In this document: positions 1 through 8,812 of the stretch, piece by piece
How positions within the stretch are numbered: position 1 is the first letter of the stretch
Layout of the letters: every line of letters starts with the position of its first letter
DNA from: Sphingorhabdus sp.
GTDB taxonomy: Bacteria; Pseudomonadota; Alphaproteobacteria; Sphingomonadales; Sphingomonadaceae
Direction: 5' to 3'
Length of the DNA: 59,798 nucleotides
Assembly: GCF_029865925.1 (NCBI RefSeq)
Contig: NZ_JARXAI010000061.1
Coordinates: 1-59,798, forward strand
The notes under the pieces: model-generated
Told to the model about the DNA's origin: nothing
What the model saw: only the letters and a program-made list of their open reading frames with translations
Databases searched by the model: none
Position numbers and translations under genes: made by a program

Positions 1-303
1 GAGAAGCAATGGCACGGTCAGCAACCAATCGACATAACGATAGGCGTCGTTAAATGCATAGCCGCTTGCGGTCACGATGCCGCCTTCAACGGAATATGCA
101 CCTTCCCAGCTTTCGAAAATGCGGAAATAGTGATATGCGGCAATGGCTGTAACCAAGCCGGAAATGGTAAGCGCGGTCTTGTAGGCTGGACCTACTTGCG
201 ACCGGCCAAGCCACAAAAACAGCGTAGCCGCTGCCATGGTGGCAAATGTAAATGAAAATGCGTTATAGACCAATGAATATTGGCCAAATGTTAAATTTTC
301 CAT
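1..303 (-). CDS. Microbial rhodopsin (proteorhodopsin/xanthorhodopsin-type ion pump), 3' part beyond the window
   Basis: Light-driven retinal-binding membrane pump; only the first 101 residues (helices A to C) lie in the window. The ATG at 303 is preceded by a GGGAGA ribosome binding site. Helix C reads RYVDWLLTVPLLL, giving Asp92 as the presumed counterion/proton acceptor, Arg89 before it, and Thr96 at the second position of the pump motif. His58 in AAYHYFRIFE matches the helix-B His that pairs with the counterion in proteorhodopsin and xanthorhodopsin. An Asp-Thr start of the motif excludes the Na+ pump (NDQ) type and favours an outward proton pump. The third motif residue (expected near 103) and the Schiff-base Lys in helix G are outside the window, so pump type is inferred. 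Confidence 0.9.
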   Translation of the reverse strand, partial: MENLTFGQYSLVYNAFSFTFATMAAATLFLWLGRSQVGPAYKTALTISGLVTAIAAYHYFRIFESWEGAYSVEGGIVTASGYAFNDAYRYVDWLLTVPLLL

Positions 304-369
304 GTTTCTCTCCCTTTTTGCGACCCATTACAAATGTAAGAATCCGCAACGGTAAGCTAAGGATTCGAG

Positions 370-669
370 GTGTCAACCCATCCTATATACCGTGTTTTCA
401 CTATACTTGAGCTTGGCCAAATGCCGACCGATATTTCGACGCGCATCATATGGATGCGCAAATATTTGCGTTCCAGGCTACAGTCGCGGCGTATCACTCA
501 AAACAGTGCGCAATATGCCCGCCGCGAACTAACCGCGATTGAGGCCCAGAACCGCCAGTTCAACCGCGATGGTCGCTTTACGCAGCGTGAAGCGCAGATG
601 ATTGAAAAACGGCGGGACCGGTTGACAAAGCGGCTTGACAAAAACTGGTGCCAAGCCCTCAATTACTGA
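370..669 (+). CDS. Small basic hypothetical protein
   Basis: An open frame of 99 residues with a GTG start; an ATG in frame at 421 (MPTDIS) is an alternative start and no convincing ribosome binding site separates them. The protein is rich in Arg and Gln. Its C-terminal half reads as a charged helix with QFNRDGRFTQREAQMI, resembling the short basic helical proteins common in sphingomonads, where an x-DG-R-x-x-RE core is typical. No catalytic motif, signal peptide or membrane segment is seen. It is divergent from the rhodopsin gene and convergent with glnA, with a terminator between. Function unknown; coding status is likely but not certain. Confidence 0.5.
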   Translation: MSTHPIYRVFTILELGQMPTDISTRIIWMRKYLRSRLQSRRITQNSAQYARRELTAIEAQNRQFNRDGRFTQREAQMIEKRRDRLTKRLDKNWCQALNY

Positions 670-709
670 GCTGCCTAATAAAAGGTCCGCATAGCAGTTG
701 TAAAAAGAT

Positions 710-741
710 AAGGCCCGGCAGTCCCCCAACTGCCGGGCCTT
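710..741. terminator. Intrinsic terminator between glnA and the small basic gene
   Basis: A strong inverted repeat, AAGGCCCGGCAG paired with CTGCCGGGCCTT around a loop of about eight bases. Read on the minus strand it is followed by TATCTTTTT, so it should end glnB-glnA transcripts; it may also serve the plus-strand gene ending at 669. Confidence 0.8.
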
Positions 742-766
742 TAGCTAGCGATCCGATGCGTCGGGA

Positions 767-2179
767 TCAGTAGCTATAGTACATGTCGAACTCGACGGGG
801 CTTGGCGTCATTTCCCAACGGGCGACGTCTTCCATCTTCAATTCGATATAGCTTTCAATCTGGTCCTTAGAGAACACGTCACCCTTCAACAGGAAGTCGT
901 GATCTGCGGCCAGACAATCCAATGCTTCACGAAGCGAACCAGCGACAGTTGGAACCTGCGCAAGCTCTGCAGGTGGCAGGTCATAAAGGTTTTTGTCCAT
1001 CGCCTCGCCGGGGTGGATCTTGTTCTGGATGCCGTCAAGGCCGGCCATAAACAAAGCGGCATAGCATAGATACGGGTTTGCCATTGCGTCGGGGAAGCGC
1101 ACTTCCACGCGCTTAGCCTTGGACCCTGCGCCATAGGGAATACGGCATGAGGCCGAACGGTTACGTGCCGAATAGGCAAGCAACACAGGCGCTTCATAGC
1201 CTGGAACCAAACGCTTGTAGCTGTTCGTAGTCGGGTTTGAAAAAGCGTTGATCGCCTTGGCATGCTTGATGATGCCGCCGATGAAATACAGGCACATGTC
1301 GGAGAGACCGGCGTAACCGTCGCCAGCAAAGAGAGGTGTTTTGCCTTCCCAGATCGACAAATGGGTGTGCATGCCCGAGCCATTATCTTCCTTGATTGGC
1401 TTCGGCATAAACGTTGCGGTCTTGCCATATGCATGCGCCACCTGATGCACGACATATTTGTAGATTTGCATGCGGTCAGCGGTCTCTGTCAGCGTGCCAA
1501 AGGTCAAACCAAGCTCATGCTGAGCTGCGGCAACCTCATGATGGTGCTTGTCGCAAGGCAGACCCATTTCCAACATGGTCGAAACCATCTCGCCACGGAT
1601 ATCCATCGCGCTATCAACAGGTGCTACCGGGAAATAGCCGCCCTTGGCACGTGGGCGATGCCCCATGTTGCCGCCTTCATATTTCGTGCCGCTGTTGGTG
1701 GGCAGTTCGATATCGTCAATCTTGTAATAGGATGTGCTGTAGCTATTTTCGAAACGCACATCGTCAAACATGAAGAATTCAGCCTCTGGGCCTACATAGA
1801 CCGTGTCGCCAATGCCAGTTGTTTTCAGATAGGCTTCGGCGCGCTTGGCAGTCGAACGTGGGTCGCGGCTGTACAGTTCGCCAGTCGATGGTTCTACGAT
1901 GTCGCAGAAAATGATCATCATCGGCGTGGCCGAGAACGGATCGATGTACACCGCTTCAAGATCTGGCTTAAGGATCATGTCGGATTCGTTGATTGCCTTC
2001 CAGCCCTCGATCGACGAACCGTCAAACATCAGGCCGTCTTCCAGCTCATCTTCACCAATGACGCCAGCGCACATCGTTAGATGCTGCCACTTGCCCTTGG
2101 GATCGGTGAAACGGACATCGACCCACTCGATTTCCTCGTCCTTAATACGCTTGACAATGTCCTTGGCTGAAGTGCCCAT
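767..2179 (-). CDS. glnA: Glutamine synthetase type I
   Basis: Makes glutamine from glutamate, ammonia and ATP in the cytoplasm; the central step of nitrogen assimilation. The 470-residue product has the usual GlnA length. [18 protein letters not shown] and the catalytic domain with NRSASCRIP are visible. Tyr399 in NLYDLPPAE is the expected adenylylation site, so activity should be under GlnE/PII control. The start at 2179 (MGTSAKDIV) has GAAGGAACG upstream. The frame stays open for 68 more codons into glnB, but that extension is Lys-rich, lacks family similarity and is rejected. It follows glnB by 46 bases, making a glnB-glnA operon. Confidence 0.97.
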   Translation of the reverse strand: MGTSAKDIVKRIKDEEIEWVDVRFTDPKGKWQHLTMCAGVIGEDELEDGLMFDGSSIEGWKAINESDMILKPDLEAVYIDPFSATPMMIIFCDIVEPSTGELYSRDPRSTAKRAEAYLKTTGIGDTVYVGPEAEFFMFDDVRFENSYSTSYYKIDDIELPTNSGTKYEGGNMGHRPRAKGGYFPVAPVDSAMDIRGEMVSTMLEMGLPCDKHHHEVAAAQHELGLTFGTLTETADRMQIYKYVVHQVAHAYGKTATFMPKPIKEDNGSGMHTHLSIWEGKTPLFAGDGYAGLSDMCLYFIGGIIKHAKAINAFSNPTTNSYKRLVPGYEAPVLLAYSARNRSASCRIPYGAGSKAKRVEVRFPDAMANPYLCYAALFMAGLDGIQNKIHPGEAMDKNLYDLPPAELAQVPTVAGSLREALDCLAADHDFLLKGDVFSKDQIESYIELKMEDVARWEMTPSPVEFDMYYSY

Positions 2180-2225
2180 AGTGCGTTCCTTCTTTTGCTT
2201 GTCTTTTTTGACTGATTTGGATTTT

Positions 2226-2624
<399 letters not shown>

Positions 2625-2626
2625 TT

Positions 2627-2642
2627 ATCAAGCATCGTGCCA
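2627..2642 (-). promoter_or_regulatory. Candidate sigma-54 promoter of glnB-glnA
   Basis: On the minus strand the bases read TGGCACGATGCTTGAT, matching the -24 element TGGCACG perfectly with a four-base spacer. The -12 element is TTGA where TTGC is expected. Placement gives a leader of about 50 bases before glnB, and nitrogen-regulated sigma-54 promoters are known for glnB-glnA. The one mismatch at -12 keeps confidence moderate. Confidence 0.45.
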
Positions 2643-2687
2643 GATCACGTTGCACACAAACACTGGATTTAAAGGCTATCCAAACGC

Positions 2688-2718
2688 TGGCATCTGCCTA
2701 AATTTTAGGCAGATGCCA
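2688..2718. terminator. Perfect 15-bp hairpin downstream of the PQQ dehydrogenase gene
   Basis: TGGCATCTGCCTAAA and its exact complement are separated by one base, forming a long stem starting 19 bases past the dehydrogenase stop codon on the minus strand. There is no U-run after the stem apart from the A/T stem top, so it may be a terminator or an mRNA 3'-end stabiliser; it isolates this gene from glnB. Confidence 0.5.
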
Positions 2719-2736
2719 GATTCATGGGCAGCAGTT

Positions 2737-4929
2737 TTACTTGGCCGCCTTTTTGCTGCCCCCGCCCAAAGCGGCGTCGTTTGCCTTGGCGTAATGCGCG
2801 CGGCTCACAACATAAGCGCGCATTTGCTCTGCCTCTTTCGGGGTAAGCACGGAGCTAAAGCTGACCATGCCGTTGCCCTTCAATATTCCGTCGATGACAA
2901 CAGATTTCCAGACCGCGGCATCTGCAATGGTTCCAGATTTGCGCAGATCGGGCAGGACGCCGTTTCCAACCGCACCTGGGCCGTGGCAGACAAGGCAATA
3001 GCGCTGATAGTTTGATCCACCTGCTGCGATATCGGCTGGTGTGCCGAACTGCTTGGGCGGTGCCCAGACATAAGGCGGCGTTTCGGGCACGGCGGGTAGC
3101 GCAATCTTGCCACCCAGCTTAAGCACGATCAAACGGGGCAGATTGGGCACCGCGGCGCTGGTTGCACCAGCATAACCCGACACAAGCGGGAATGCGCCTC
3201 CCTTGCTGGTCAGGAACGCGACATATTGTTCGCCATCAACGGTATAGGTAGAGGCGCCTGATAGCACACCTGACTGCACATTAAGGTTTAGCAATTGCTT
3301 GCCTGTGTCTGCAGCATACGCGCGGAATTCACCCATCGCCGTGCCTTGAAATACCAAATTGCCCGCAGTGGTCATCGTGCCACCATTCCAGGATGCAGGA
3401 TGATCAACAGTCCATTTCGCTTTGCCAGTTTTGGGATCGAACGCCACCAGCTTGCCCGTTGTTGCTGCTTTCACGGCCTTCACAAAATTGGTGTCATCGG
3501 GAAGGTCGGCCGTGGCCATTGCCCCGCCGACATTAAAACCAATCGGTTTGCGCTCCTGTTCATTCGGCGCAACCGGTGGGAGATACGCGCCGCCGATGTA
3601 CATAGCAGGAATATAAACAAGTCCAGTGGCCGGGTTATAGCTCATCGGGTGCCAGTTATGTGCGCCCAGTGCCGACGGGTTGGCCAAAAAGAGCTTGCCG
3701 GTTTTTTCATAACGCGCTGCGGGATTTTCAATCGGCCGTCCGGTCTTCAGGTCGTAACCCGTTGCCCAGGTGATGCCGTCAATAAACGGGTTTGCCGACA
3801 ACAACTTGCCATTCAAACGGTCGATCGTGAAGAAAAAGCCGTTTTTGGGCGCGTGATAGAGAACCTTCCGGTCCTTGCCGTCCCGCTTTTCGGTGGCCAA
3901 TATGATGGGCTGGGTTGCCGTATAATCCCAACTTTCGGCTGGTGTTTCCTGATAATGCCAGACATATTTGCCCGTATCTGGCTTTAGCGCGACAATGGAG
4001 GACAGGAATAAATTGTCGCCTTCGCCATTTGAACGAATGCCGTGGTTCCATGGGTTGCCGTTGCCAACGCCAAGATAGAGTTGATCAAGTTCCGCATCAT
4101 ATACAATCGCGTCCCAAACCGTCCCGCCGCCGCCGCTTTCACGCCAGTCGCCCTTTTTGGGCTTGCTGCTCCAAGTACTGGTTGCTGCCGTTTTCAGGAT
4201 GTCGTCGCTCGCGGCATTGTCGGGTTTGCCCGCAGGGTTTGGCGTCGTGTAGAAGCGCCAAGCTTGCGCGCCAGTGGCGGCATCGTACGCCGTGACATAG
4301 CCTCGTGCGCCAAATTCCGCGCCGCCGAATCCGATGACAACCTTGTCCTTCACCACGCGGGGAACGCCCGTAATCGTGCCATTGGATTTGAGATCAAGCG
4401 TCTGGACGCTCCAGTTCTGCTTTCCGGTGCTGGCATCAAGTGAAATCAGGCGGCCATCAATTGTGCCAACGAAAACACTGCCCTTCCAAAACGCAACTCC
4501 GCGATTGACCACGTCGCAGCAGGCTTTGACGCCGCGCGCTTTGTCGACTTTGGGGTCGAAGCTCCACAATGGCTTGCCGGTTTTGGCATCATAGGAAAAG
4601 ACTTTCGACCATGCCGTTGATACAAACATCTTGCCGTCAACTACGACCGGTGTGGCCTCTTGCCCGCGCGCATCGGGCAGGTCGGCAAACCAAGCGATGC
4701 CCAAATCTTTTACGTTGCTGTCATTGATCTGCGTGAGCGGACTGTGCCGTTGTTCGTCATAATTGAAACCGGTCATTGCCCAGTTGGACCCGTCGCCGCC
4801 GGTTTTCAGATAACCACCATCAATCGCTGCAAACGCTGGATTATCAGACTCTAGCGTCGTTTTTTGGCAAGATCCCAATAACAATGCCGCGCCTGCAAAT
4901 GCTGTTGCGACCAAAAGCTTCTTTATCAT
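2737..4929 (-). CDS. PQQ-dependent quinohaemoprotein alcohol dehydrogenase, lipoprotein
   Basis: A 730-residue type II quinohaemoprotein: an eight-bladed PQQ propeller (about 35-600) followed by a cytochrome c domain. It oxidises alcohols or aldehydes outside the cytoplasm and passes electrons to the respiratory chain. Visible: an N-terminal lipobox ALLLGSC with Cys21, so membrane anchoring rather than free periplasmic export; the adjacent Cys137-Cys138 pair (RGVKACCDVV) that forms the vicinal disulfide ring in this family; repeated tryptophan-docking motifs such as YDAKTGKPLWSF; a WDY catalytic region; haem site CLVCH at 645-649 with Met688 as likely sixth ligand. No PQQ synthesis genes are in the window. 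Substrate cannot be read from sequence; downstream fatty-acid genes suggest an alcohol entering beta-oxidation. Confidence 0.9.
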   Translation of the reverse strand: MIKKLLVATAFAGAALLLGSCQKTTLESDNPAFAAIDGGYLKTGGDGSNWAMTGFNYDEQRHSPLTQINDSNVKDLGIAWFADLPDARGQEATPVVVDGKMFVSTAWSKVFSYDAKTGKPLWSFDPKVDKARGVKACCDVVNRGVAFWKGSVFVGTIDGRLISLDASTGKQNWSVQTLDLKSNGTITGVPRVVKDKVVIGFGGAEFGARGYVTAYDAATGAQAWRFYTTPNPAGKPDNAASDDILKTAATSTWSSKPKKGDWRESGGGGTVWDAIVYDAELDQLYLGVGNGNPWNHGIRSNGEGDNLFLSSIVALKPDTGKYVWHYQETPAESWDYTATQPIILATEKRDGKDRKVLYHAPKNGFFFTIDRLNGKLLSANPFIDGITWATGYDLKTGRPIENPAARYEKTGKLFLANPSALGAHNWHPMSYNPATGLVYIPAMYIGGAYLPPVAPNEQERKPIGFNVGGAMATADLPDDTNFVKAVKAATTGKLVAFDPKTGKAKWTVDHPASWNGGTMTTAGNLVFQGTAMGEFRAYAADTGKQLLNLNVQSGVLSGASTYTVDGEQYVAFLTSKGGAFPLVSGYAGATSAAVPNLPRLIVLKLGGKIALPAVPETPPYVWAPPKQFGTPADIAAGGSNYQRYCLVCHGPGAVGNGVLPDLRKSGTIADAAVWKSVVIDGILKGNGMVSFSSVLTPKEAEQMRAYVVSRAHYAKANDAALGGGSKKAAK

Positions 4930-4998
4930 TTTTTCTCTCCCGAAGAGAGAAACTATGCCGATGCTTGGCCTGCGTCCAGTCGAAATCTAATCAACGGA

Positions 4999-5664
4999 TT
5001 AAATTATGTTTTTAATCACGATTTCCATTTCTGCCGCAGCCTTGTCGTAGACGCTTGCGCGCAGATGACGAACAGTTTCATGGTTAGAGCGCGCGAGTGA
5101 ACCACCACCAAAAGGCGGGGCGGGATCATATTCCAATGCAAGCTGAATAGTTCGGGCTAAGGCCTCGCCCGAGATCGCCGCAATAAGCTCAAGCGCGAAA
5201 TCAATGCCTGAGGTCACGCCACCTGCCGTGATCACATTACCATCACGCACGACCCGCGCTGGCTGGTGCATGGCGCCGAATAGGGGAAGAAACTGCGTGT
5301 AAGCCCAATGGCACGTTGCCTTTTTGCCTTGAAGTAAGCCAGCGGCGCCAAGGATGAACGCGCCTGTACACACGCTGGTGATGTAATCGGCACCCTTGGC
5401 TTGCTGGCGCACAAAATCGACGAGGGCTGTATCTGCAATCGCGTCACGTACGCCATGGCCGCCGGGTACGCATAAAACATCCGCTTGCAGGCATTGCCCA
5501 AATCCAGATCGCGGCAGGATTGAAAAACCGCAATCAGTCTTAACCGCTGCGCCGTCTTTGCTAACAACATGTACCTTTGCGCCGGGCAGGCGCGACAGAA
5601 ACTGCACTGGCCCGGTAAAATCGAGTTGGGTGACATTGTCGAACAAGACGAAAACGATATTCAT
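4999..5664 (-). CDS. DJ-1/PfpI family protein, isonitrile hydratase-like
   Basis: A 221-residue flavodoxin-like DJ-1/PfpI domain protein. The N-terminus MNIVFVLFDNVTQLDFTGP and the nucleophile elbow SVCTGAFILGAAGLLQG with a reactive Cys resemble Pseudomonas isonitrile hydratase and the amidase-like half of GlxA regulators. No C-terminal AraC DNA-binding domain follows, so this is the stand-alone enzyme type. It lies between the PQQ dehydrogenase and thiolase genes on the same strand, 21 bases from the latter. True substrate unknown; many members of this family act on isonitriles or as glyoxalase-like proteins. Confidence 0.82.
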   Translation of the reverse strand: MNIVFVLFDNVTQLDFTGPVQFLSRLPGAKVHVVSKDGAAVKTDCGFSILPRSGFGQCLQADVLCVPGGHGVRDAIADTALVDFVRQQAKGADYITSVCTGAFILGAAGLLQGKKATCHWAYTQFLPLFGAMHQPARVVRDGNVITAGGVTSGIDFALELIAAISGEALARTIQLALEYDPAPPFGGGSLARSNHETVRHLRASVYDKAAAEMEIVIKNII

Positions 5665-5685
5665 ATTGCCGGGCGTTGTAGACGT

Positions 5686-6873
5686 TTAGATAAGCTCAAT
5701 TGCGAGCGCAGTCGCTTCGCCGCCACCAATACAGAGCGAGGCAAGCCCGCGTGTCTTGCCATGGCGTTGCATTGCGGCGACCAAGGTCGTGATGATCCGG
5801 GCACCCGATGCGCCAATGGGATGACCAAGCGCAGTGGCACCGCCATGGACGTTGATCTTGTCATGCGGAATGCCAAGGTCGTGCATCGCAAACATCGCGA
5901 CGCAGGCAAAGGCCTCGTTCACTTCGAATAGATCAACATCGTCAATGGTCCAGCCTGCCTTTTCGAGGCATTTGTTTATCGCACCAATAGGGGCCGTAGT
6001 GAATGCCGAAGGCTCCTGCGCATGCGCGGCGTGCGCCACGATACGAGCAATAGGGGACTGTCCGTTGGCAGCCGCCACCGACTGACGGGTCAGGACAAGC
6101 GCAGCAGCACCGTCGGAGATCGACGAACTCGTTGCCGCAGTAATCGTGCCGTCTTTGGCAAAGGCAGGCTTCAGCGTTGGAATCTTGTCGGGCATGCCCT
6201 TGCCGGGTTGCTCGTCCGTGTCGACAATGACATCGCCTTTGCGGGTGGCGACGGTCACGGCGACGATTTCTTGCTTAAACGCGCCATCGGCAATCGCGCT
6301 TTGGGCGCGGCGCAGCGATTCAATCGCATATGCGTCTTGCGCCTCGCGGGTCAGTTTATAATCGTTGGCGGTGTCCTGCGCGAACGTGCCCATAGCGCGG
6401 CCGGCTTCATATGCATCTTCAAGGCCATCAAGGAACATGTGGTCATAAGCCGTATCATGACCAATGCGCGCGCCGCCGCGATGTTTTTTCAGCAAATAGG
6501 GGGCGTTTGTCATGCTTTCCATACCGCCGGCGATGACATAATCAACGGAACCAGCGGCCAACGCTTCGCTGCCCATGATGACGGTCTGCATGCCTGAACC
6601 GCATACCTTGTTTACCGTCGTTGCCTGCACGGACTTGGGTAAGCCAGCCTTAATCGCGGCCTGACGGGCAGGGGCTTGCCCCAAGCCTGCGGGTAAGACG
6701 CAGCCCATGTAGATCCGCTCAATCATTGCGCCATCAACGCCAGAGCGCTCAACCGCAGCCTTAACAGCAGTCGCGCCAAGGTCGGTCGCTGAAACGTCAG
6801 CCAATGCTCCTTGCATCGCACCCATTGGCGTTCGGGCGTAGGACAGGATTACGACGGGATCGGCATGGCTCAT
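5686..6873 (-). CDS. Acetyl-CoA C-acetyltransferase (thiolase)
   Basis: Thiolase of 395 residues that condenses two acetyl-CoA or cleaves acetoacetyl-CoA. The three catalytic signatures are in place: nucleophile Cys91 in VNKVCGSGMQ, His351 in GGATALGHPIGASGARI, and Cys381 in LCIGGGEATA. N-terminal ILSYARTPMG is the usual family opening. Start at 6873 (MSHADPV) has GGAAATCTCCC-type purine-rich DNA just upstream. It follows the acyl-CoA synthetase gene on the same strand, 84 bases apart, consistent with fatty-acid degradation; a biosynthetic (polyhydroxybutyrate or ketone body) role is possible as no phaB/phaC is nearby. Confidence 0.93.
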   Translation of the reverse strand: MSHADPVVILSYARTPMGAMQGALADVSATDLGATAVKAAVERSGVDGAMIERIYMGCVLPAGLGQAPARQAAIKAGLPKSVQATTVNKVCGSGMQTVIMGSEALAAGSVDYVIAGGMESMTNAPYLLKKHRGGARIGHDTAYDHMFLDGLEDAYEAGRAMGTFAQDTANDYKLTREAQDAYAIESLRRAQSAIADGAFKQEIVAVTVATRKGDVIVDTDEQPGKGMPDKIPTLKPAFAKDGTITAATSSSISDGAAALVLTRQSVAAANGQSPIARIVAHAAHAQEPSAFTTAPIGAINKCLEKAGWTIDDVDLFEVNEAFACVAMFAMHDLGIPHDKINVHGGATALGHPIGASGARIITTLVAAMQRHGKTRGLASLCIGGGEATALAIELI

Positions 6874-6957
6874 GGGAGATTTCCTTTAATTCTGATTTAG
6901 CGCCCTATAGTGCGCCGCAGCATCAAAAACAAATCGGAATACGCCAGTTGCGCCGCG

Positions 6958-8694
6958 TCAGAACAGTGCCTTTAATTCGCGTTTCAGGATTTTGCCGTTC
7001 GCGTTGCGTGGCAAAGTATCCTGCGTAAAAATGATTTTCACCGGAACCTTAAACTTGGCCAGCCGTTCGCTGACCCAGCTGCGAAGTTCGTCCTCTGTGG
7101 CGCTGGCGCCCGGTGCCAAATGCACGACAGCAGCTGGTTCTTCACCTAATGTCTGGTGCGGAATACCCACCAAGGCAGCGTCCGTGACCGCCGGATGTTC
7201 ATAGAGAATATTCTCGACTTCCGACGAATAGATATTCTCGCCGCCGCGGATAATCATGTCTTTGGCGCGGTCAACGATGAAGCAAAAACCTTCGTCGTCT
7301 ACCCGCGCAAGATCGCCCGTGCGAACCCAGCCATCTACAAAAGTCTCTGCGGTGGCATCTGGCCGGTTCCAATAACCTTTAACAATTTGTGGACCGCGCG
7401 CCCATAATTCGCCGACCTCGCCGATGGGTAGTTCGGTGGCACCGTCCTCCGACATGATTTTCAGGTCTGACACGGCGACAGCAGGGCCGCAGCTGTCGGG
7501 ACGGTTTAGATAATCTTCGGCAACATGTGACGTAACTGTCGCCATGGTTTCCGTCATGCCCCAGCCATTTCCCGGGAATGCGCCAAAGATTTCGTAAATC
7601 TTGCTAACCAGTTCAGGCGCCGACGGCGCGCCGCCATAGCTTATCGCGTCTATGGAGCTGAGATCATATTTTGCGCGGTCGGGATGTTCGATCAACTGCC
7701 AGGCAATGAAAGGCACGCCGCCCGTGGCATTTATCTTCTCGCGCTCGATAATCTCAAACGCCTTCACGGCATCCCATTTGTGCAAGAGTACGATTTTGTG
7801 ACCCGCTTGGATCGTAGGCATCATCGATGCGGAGCAAGCCGTGACGTGGAACATCGGGATAACAAGCAATGAAGCCCGAATGCTTGGCTCAGGCAAAGCA
7901 TCACCTCGACGCAGCACTGTCGCGGCGCCTGAATAGGCGCTGGAAAGGCCATTGGTGAGCAAATTGCGATGCGACCCTAATGCGCCTTTGGGTTTGCCAG
8001 TTGTGCCGCTGGTGTAAAAAATAGTGACTGCATCGTCGGGCGCAATTGCGACGTCGGGCAACGCCAGGTCAGGCAAATCGGCATAGCTTTTTGGTCCGCC
8101 AATCACGCTTTCGAGAGTTATTGCGGGTGCGGCCATCGCAGTGTCGTTTGTGCGGGCCACCAACACATGTTGAAGCGCAGGCATCTCTGCTTTGTGAGGC
8201 GCGATGCGGTCCCAGCGTTCGGCATCGCAGATTAGAACCGCCGCGCCCGAATCGGCTAAGCCGAAGGCAAGCTCTTCGCCCGTCCACCACGCGTTTAATG
8301 GCACGACAATCGCGCCTATTACCGCGCCGGCAAAAAAGGCGACGGGCCATTCGGGTAAGTTGCGCATGGCAAGCGCAACGCGGTCGCCCTTTTTGACGCC
8401 GCGGTCTTGCAGCGCTTGTGCCAGCGTCGCAACCGCACGGTGCCACGCCGCATAGGTCACGCGTTCATCGTCATAGACCACGAATTCACGTTCACCGAAA
8501 GATGTCTTGGCATGTTCGGCAAGTACCGCGAGATTGGGCAAAGCGTTCTTCCAAACGCGCGTTGGCACGCCTTCGATCTCGGCAGTTTCCATCTCGAATG
8601 GCATACCCGGCGCGCACAAAGCGGCCTTGACCTGATCGCGCGTGATCACTGGCCAACCCGCAGGTGGCGTCCATTTTTTCCCTGCCTCGATCAT
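6958..8694 (-). CDS. Acyl-CoA synthetase (AMP-dependent fatty-acid--CoA ligase)
   Basis: ANL-superfamily ligase of 578 residues that activates a carboxylic acid as acyl-AMP and then acyl-CoA. The P-loop-like motif IFYTSGTTGKPKGALGSH starts at residue 225. Later motifs GWGMTET, VRTGDLARVDDEGF and the catalytic lysine region LPRNANGKILKREL at the C-terminus are intact. It is divergent from the aldehyde dehydrogenase gene across a 118-base spacer and upstream of thiolase on the same strand. Together with the aldehyde dehydrogenase it could turn an aldehyde into an acyl-CoA. Chain-length preference cannot be told from sequence. Confidence 0.92.
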   Translation of the reverse strand: MIEAGKKWTPPAGWPVITRDQVKAALCAPGMPFEMETAEIEGVPTRVWKNALPNLAVLAEHAKTSFGEREFVVYDDERVTYAAWHRAVATLAQALQDRGVKKGDRVALAMRNLPEWPVAFFAGAVIGAIVVPLNAWWTGEELAFGLADSGAAVLICDAERWDRIAPHKAEMPALQHVLVARTNDTAMAAPAITLESVIGGPKSYADLPDLALPDVAIAPDDAVTIFYTSGTTGKPKGALGSHRNLLTNGLSSAYSGAATVLRRGDALPEPSIRASLLVIPMFHVTACSASMMPTIQAGHKIVLLHKWDAVKAFEIIEREKINATGGVPFIAWQLIEHPDRAKYDLSSIDAISYGGAPSAPELVSKIYEIFGAFPGNGWGMTETMATVTSHVAEDYLNRPDSCGPAVAVSDLKIMSEDGATELPIGEVGELWARGPQIVKGYWNRPDATAETFVDGWVRTGDLARVDDEGFCFIVDRAKDMIIRGGENIYSSEVENILYEHPAVTDAALVGIPHQTLGEEPAAVVHLAPGASATEDELRSWVSERLAKFKVPVKIIFTQDTLPRNANGKILKRELKALF

Positions 8695-8812
8695 GTTCTC
8701 TCCAATTAATTGTCACGCTTTTCGCGTGTTCGCGACTTCGATACGCCAAAATGGTTTCAATGTGCAACGCTTCGCGCTAGCAATTCACCAACTGATTAAA
8801 CGGAGAGAGAAA

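Noticed and set aside
1262-2080. Long open frame (272 codons) on the plus strand across glnA
   Set aside because: Lies entirely antisense to glnA, a certain gene; product has no recognisable family and the frame follows from codon use of the real gene.
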